Source: Oryzias latipes (Eukaryota; Chordata; Actinopteri; Beloniformes; Adrianichthyidae). From it: 64,000 bases of DNA. The DNA lies in assembly GCF_002234675.1 (NCBI RefSeq), contig NC_019864.2, positions 14,897,582 to 14,961,581 on the forward strand. Direction: 5' to 3'. This document shows, in pieces, positions 59,201-64,000 of the stretch (positions are counted from its first letter, which is position 1; each line of letters opens with the position of its first letter). The notes beneath the pieces were generated by a model. That model did not search any database, was not told the DNA's origin, and was given only the letters and a program-made list of their open reading frames with translations. Both the position numbers and the translations under genes were made by a program.

Positions 59201-62200
59201 TCTTTGAATGCCTGGTTTTTATTTTTGTAATTTCGTAAAATTTTGCACACTTGTTTCTGTCTGTCAGGTAGGCATTTTAAAAAGTGCTGATCTCATCTCA
59301 TCTAATATGATTCAATCTAATTTTGTCTTCTGTTATCTCAGCTTCTCCCATCTCAATACTATCTCTACATATTTCTTCCAATCAATGCTCATTTTATTTA
59401 AACTTATCTCATTTTGTGAATTTACCTCTTATCTGATTCTAATTTTATCTCATTTCTAATAATCTCATCCCATTTTGCTCCATCTCTTTGAATCACATCT
59501 CATTTAATCGAATATCTTCGTATATCCTTCAATCTTATTTTATTTTATCCAATTTGAAATTGTCTAAACCCAAATCGTTTTGCCCCATCACATCTCTTTT
59601 TCTTCCTTCTCATGTCATTCAATCTAATCTCCCCTCATTCACTCTTAGTTAATCATCAAAAAACTCCTCAATCTAATCAATTCATTTTTTTAAATCCCAC
59701 ACAAATGGAAAAATAAACATCCTTCATAAATTTGTAATAAAAATGTTTTTTTTATTTGAAATAACTCCTTTATAAAAATTATAATCTCATCAGAGAATAT
59801 ATTGGTTAGTAAATGTAGATGAAAACTCAACAGCAAGTTTCCAAGGAAAAGGTAGAAGACAGAGGTATTGACGACATTTTACAGAAAACTGCAAATAACA
59901 AACACGGATGGGGACACGCAGAATCAAATATCAGAATGACAAACTGAAAGGAAAATAAAGTGCTGAAGTCCATATATTCCTTTTAGGAATTTTTTGTAGT
60001 GAAAGAAAGGATCTCATTAATTTTAAGATAATAATTTAAAAAATAGATTGATAAAAAACACGTTTGAAAATCAAATCAAAGCAGGACCAGCAAACATATA
60101 TCATCAGAAACTTTCAAAAGAAATTGAAATGTTCTGGAAAATAGTCAATAAGAAAACAGGCTCTTCCTGTCTCAGTTGGATAAATGACTTCCCACAAACA
60201 GAAGGATCATTGTAGATTATAGCAGCTGGACATTTATCTCAAGAGCCTAATCAGGAAGGAGGAAATAAGCTTACCTGTACCAAAAAGCCATGCTGCAGAG
60301 GTGGATTGCTCTTGCTGGGGCCAATGGCCTGAGAGGTGAAGAGCAGCTCCACCAGCTGTTTGGTGCTCAGGTGTGCCGATGATTTCACAGCTGAGACCAT
60401 CACCCTCTGAAGAAGAGGTATATTGATTTTATTTTAAAAAAAGAAACCAAAACTTTTCTCTTAAAAAATGAGTCTTGACAGAGCGTTGCAATCGTTTTAC
60501 AAACGTAACACATTTGCAGAGAAATGACTCAAACAGATTTTTGTAGAATTTTTCTCTTGATGGAGGACATGTATAAAGAAAATTAAGCTTAAAATTGTAT
60601 TTTTTAGTTCAAATTATTGTGATTATGAGTAGATGAAAGAAGTTTGCTTTTTTAACTTTAGCTTAAAATGGCATAATCATAATTATAAGAGCCCTGGGAA
60701 CAATTTAAAAACAGATCAGAAGATGGAGCATCCCTGTATTTGTCTGGTTATTAACTTTCTGCACAGATTTTTCATTAGATTAAGGTCTGGAGTGTGCTAC
60801 AAACATCTCCTCTATTGACCAATGAGTTCTGTTCTGATCCAGGTTTATTTTTTGTTAGTTGACCCAGTAGAATTCAGTGCTACACCTGCTTTTGAAAAAA
60901 ATAAAAAGGCTAAAAAAACAAACAAACATATCAGTGTAACGAGGAAATAAAGCAAATAAAGACTCCTTTTCCTGGGTGTAATTGTGTTGCTTTTACAGAA
61001 GTGCAAATATTTGAGATATGTGGAAGTGGGGTGGTCTCACCTTTCCACTGGGAGTGTATGTGAACAGCTCTCCAGATGGATTCTTGATGGTGTATGAGGT
61101 TGAGTGGCTCATGAGACGGTGTCGTTTCACTGATGTTAAATTCATCCTTCCTTTTACAGTCGGATCCTCAGTCTTACTTGACCTGTTCGCAGATGACAAA
61201 TAATTGAAAATAGGGCACTGGCAGAGTCACATGAAATGCAGCAGCTTCCACATACTTCCTCATACTTTGAAAGTGGCAGCCATATGCTGAGTCTGGCACG
61301 GAACTTCTTCATGGTCCCACTCGGTCTGAACCAGCTGTGTCTGCATTTCTGCCAGGCTACTATGTTGTCATTTCTCAGGTGTTTCCACTCCTGATTTATG
61401 AAGATGGTGAGAATGCTAAGAAACAGAAATGCCAGGTGTGTTTCAGTGCAATCTCAGAGTTTAGGGCAAAGATGTGGATCTTAGAAAAAATGTACGACAC
61501 TCACTTCTGCAGCTGTCGTCCTACACTGAAATGGCCTGCGTTTGATGGCTGAAAGACCTCAACTGAAGGTGCTGTGATGAGAGATTCCATTCATCAAATA
61601 CATGTTACACTAGGGGTCATATTTTTATAATTAAACTAAATCCTACTTATGGTTCATAGAAAGTAGATATTGTTGGACCACATTAATTTGATTTTCATTC
61701 TCCAACATGATTTGATCAACAATGGATTCATTGGTCAAATGTTTTTTCTAAAATCTGTTTTAAAAGGTTTTCTAAACTGCTTTCACAAAATTACATGTTT
61801 ATATTGACTAAAAGTTACATTTTTATTAACAAAATCCTGAATTCTAACATTAAAAAAATACTGCAAGCTTTTTCCTCACCAGAAAATACAATTAATTGTT
61901 TTAAAAGAGAACTAAATCCGAAATATTTTTATTGTGTTTTCTAGGACAACACTTATCCTTTTCAATTGTGATTTAATTAATTAAATCCTTAACTCTGTCC
62001 TAGAGGAAAGTGCTGCTTCTAGAAAGGTTTCCAGTGCTCACCAGGTCCATCGAGGTACTGAGACAAAGAGAAATGCAGTCGGACCACGACTGGTTCTGAT
62101 GGACTGATTGCCCAAGCAGTGGCCACTTGCTCCTGCAAAAACAAAAACAGTCCTTATATTTCAAAATACAGAGTTTATACTCATTGGAACATGCCCCTTA

Positions 62201-63856
62201 ATGTCTGTGAGAAAGGTGAAGCTTTCAGTCTCATAAACCATTGATTTAATTTTCAGGTGTGTTGTTGCTGATCGAGGTGAAGATGAGATTTTATGTAGAA
62301 AGTCCTGCCTCATTCACCTGGATGACCCAAGTTCAAATCCCAGTTAGGGTCCATTTTTAGATGTGAGCAAAATGAGACTTAAGAGAGTCAAGCAGTGTTT
62401 TTCAACCAGTGTGTCACGGTACATTACTGTGTGTTTAAGGGATTGTGAGGCAGCAAAATCATAATGGTAGAAATTGCTATGTTTGATTTGACTTTCTTGC
62501 ATTTTAAATAAAAAGTACATTTGCTGCAGCAGGAGGGTCTTGTTTGAGACGGGGTGTATTTTATTTTGAAAGGAACTTGTCAAAATTTAAATAAATCAAA
62601 ATAGTCACATATAGAAAAATAACAGTTATACTTTAATCATTGTAAATATTTGAAAAGCCACAATTTTTAAATGAACGACTTAATTAGCACAGAAACATAG
62701 TAAACAGCGTTTTTCTAAACAAGAAAGTGGAGCTTTGTGCCTCTTGTAGCGTTAAAGGTTGCAGACCCCTGACCCAGAGCAACATAGAGACAACTGGAAG
62801 TTTTGTGTCCAAAAATCTGCAAGAAGCAACTCCCAGCAAGAGAATAAAGAGATGCAACACAACTGCTACAGAAAGGGTGGAGCCAGAACAAAACATTACA
62901 GAGGAGACATTATCATGTTCATATTCCAAGATTGGTATCAAGCCAGAGCGGAATATAGCAAGAACGTCTGACCTCAGGTTGAAGATCACATCCAACATGA
63001 GCACCAGGAACAGGGATATGACTTTAAAATATCACTACGTACAACACATTACAATCTATAACCTTCTCTTTGATTCATATTTAGGACTTAAACATCTAAA
63101 TGTATTTTACAAATATTTATTTATTTTGTTGATTTTTTTCAGCAGTTTTAAAATCTCATTTTGATACCCATCATTTGTTTAGTCGAGCAGTTTCATGGAT
63201 GTAAAATATCCATGTTTTCGGCAACAATAGTTGTTAATATTACCTATTTTATTTTCCTCCTAATGTGAATAAAAGAAGCCTAATTTACCAGCCTTAATTC
63301 AGCAACAGATAATACTAGCCGCCCCCTGCAGTCAACAGTTTTCAGGAAACTCCTAAAGGTTTTCAGAGGTTAGACCGAGATTTTTATAAATCACCTATGG
63401 TATGGTATAATATTTTTTAACAATTTTCTTTTCTAAATAAAAAAATTACTAAAAGAACAAAATAAAATCAATGGAAGAACAGAAGGATTTAAGATATTTT
63501 CTGATCTGTGCACATTCTTTATAAAAGACAGAAAAATAGACAATCCAGTACATTCCCTCTACTTCAAGAATTTGGGAGGAACTTAACTTACAGTCAAACA
63601 GCTGGCTTTAATTTTCAAGTCAACGTCAACGCCATCAATCAACTCATGTTCCCTAAAAGAAAGAAGCATGCAAAGGAAGAATGACGCAGAGGATCAGCAC
63701 ACGCATCCCCTTATTTACAGAGAACTAATTAAAAAAATATATATAATTAAAAGTTTACCTGACAGCAACTGCAGTGTCTGAGTACAGAGTAGTGACGTCT
63801 CTGAGGTCTTTGTCCAGCTGGGGGTGTCGATTCAGGTCAGTGGCACAGCTCCGCTG
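56258..63856 (-). CDS. parp6: PARP6-like mono-ADP-ribosyltransferase, N-terminus beyond the window
   Basis: Twenty coding exons join in frame, with no stop before the final TGA: 63856-63759, 63652-63592, 62132-62042, 61571-61505, 61415-61266, 61182-61041, 60406-60275, 59110-59015, 58904-58812, 58731-58606, 58527-58462, 58354-58287, 58189-58141, 57390-57278, 57182-57110, 57024-56955, 56845-56766, 56675-56612, 56533-56449 and 56354-56258. PARP6 hallmarks: SCATDLNRHPQLD, FSLSQYLDGP, PSVEVFQPSN, RHSWFRPSGTMKKFRA, YAEQRIPTLNEYCVICDE, LCVFSFYMLGVMSGA and FQPYPSVVDPN. The transferase core has FAFHGSHIENWHSILRKGLV (donor-loop His), AAYGRGIYLSPISSISFGYS (Tyr) and a C-terminal VGDMHINTQ. PARP6 is preferred over PARP8 because of RHPQLD, QPSN, RHSWF and GKGQHQM. 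Many N-terminal positions differ from human PARP6, so this may be the faster-changing copy of a teleost duplicate pair. Confidence 0.93.
57626..57893 (+). mobile_element. tRNA-derived SINE
   Basis: The head resembles a tRNA with A-box-like TGGCTCAGTGTGTAGGATTG and B-box-like GGTTTGATTCCC. The tail carries GGAAGGGCATCCGGCGT and GGTGACCCCTGAAGGAA, wording common to teleost SINE/LINE families. It is inserted in the parp6-like intron between the exons at 57390-57278 and 58189-58141. Confidence 0.75.
59275..59640 (+). repeat. Degenerate TCTCATCTAAT-type tandem repeat
   Basis: An imperfect array of 10-14-base units around ATCTCATCTAAT, in a parp6-like intron. Units are diverged but the C/T-rich phase persists for over 350 bases. 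Confidence 0.6.
60535..60760. repeat. Dispersed repeat, unclassified, copy C (partial)
   Basis: It shares GGAGGACATGTATAAAGAAA followed by ATTAAGCTTAAAA, and CCCTGGGAACAATTT with ACAGATCAGAAGATG, with copies A and B. The middle part is missing. It lies in a parp6-like intron. Confidence 0.55.
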
Positions 63857-64000
63857 CTGAGAAAGAAAAAACACTAATACACTTAACGTCTATATAGCAG
63901 CTCAGCTCCTGAAGTTGTGGGGTGGTAGCTGTAGAAGAGGCTGGAAAGGAAAGTATTTGAATCTTGCTTGTTGAATAAATGACTAATGCTTTCTGAGGAC

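Noticed and set aside
62727-63164. 145-residue plus-strand open frame
   Set aside because: It is intronic and antisense to the parp6-like gene and begins in a GGTTGCAGACCCCTG stretch typical of dispersed teleost repeats; no family resemblance.

Overview
This is a stretch of vertebrate nuclear DNA. Short exons with GT/AG borders sit in long AT-rich introns, and dinucleotide tracts and Tc1- and hAT-type transposon remnants are common. The protein sequences and gene content point to a ray-finned fish, most likely a percomorph teleost. Five genes are recognised with high confidence: csk, edc3, arid3b, cox5a and rpp25. A sixth is a divergent copy of parp6. Their human counterparts all lie on 15q23-q24, so the window is a rearranged piece of that conserved block. 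Two further genes have clean structures, but I do not recognise the families.

Layout: csk (minus, 3' part cut by the left edge) to about 8.25 kb. Then about 8 kb without a supported gene, holding a hAT-like element and microsatellites. Then edc3 (minus, 16.4-20.5 kb). A 22-exon coiled-coil gene on the plus strand (22.3-29.1 kb) is divergent from edc3. A small two-exon membrane/C2-like gene (minus, 30.7-32.6 kb) is convergent with it. arid3b (minus, 36.4-46.1 kb), cox5a (minus, 48.5-52.1 kb), intronless rpp25 (minus, 54.1-54.6 kb) and a parp6-like gene (minus, 56.3 kb to beyond the right edge) follow.

The genes do not form one pathway. They cover Src-family kinase control (csk), mRNA decapping (edc3), AT-rich DNA binding (arid3b), complex IV (cox5a), RNase P/MRP (rpp25) and mono-ADP-ribosylation (parp6). 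I found no RNA gene, no CRISPR array, and no retroviral or other virus-like element. The window does not hold an obviously new molecular system. The most useful leads are the unrecognised 844-residue coiled-coil gene, the unrecognised membrane/C2-like gene, an extra in-frame cassette exon just before the ARID domain of arid3b, the divergent parp6 copy, two hAT-like copies with intact 8-bp target duplications (one carrying a nested second element), an unclassified repeat in three copies, and a perfect 51-bp palindrome.
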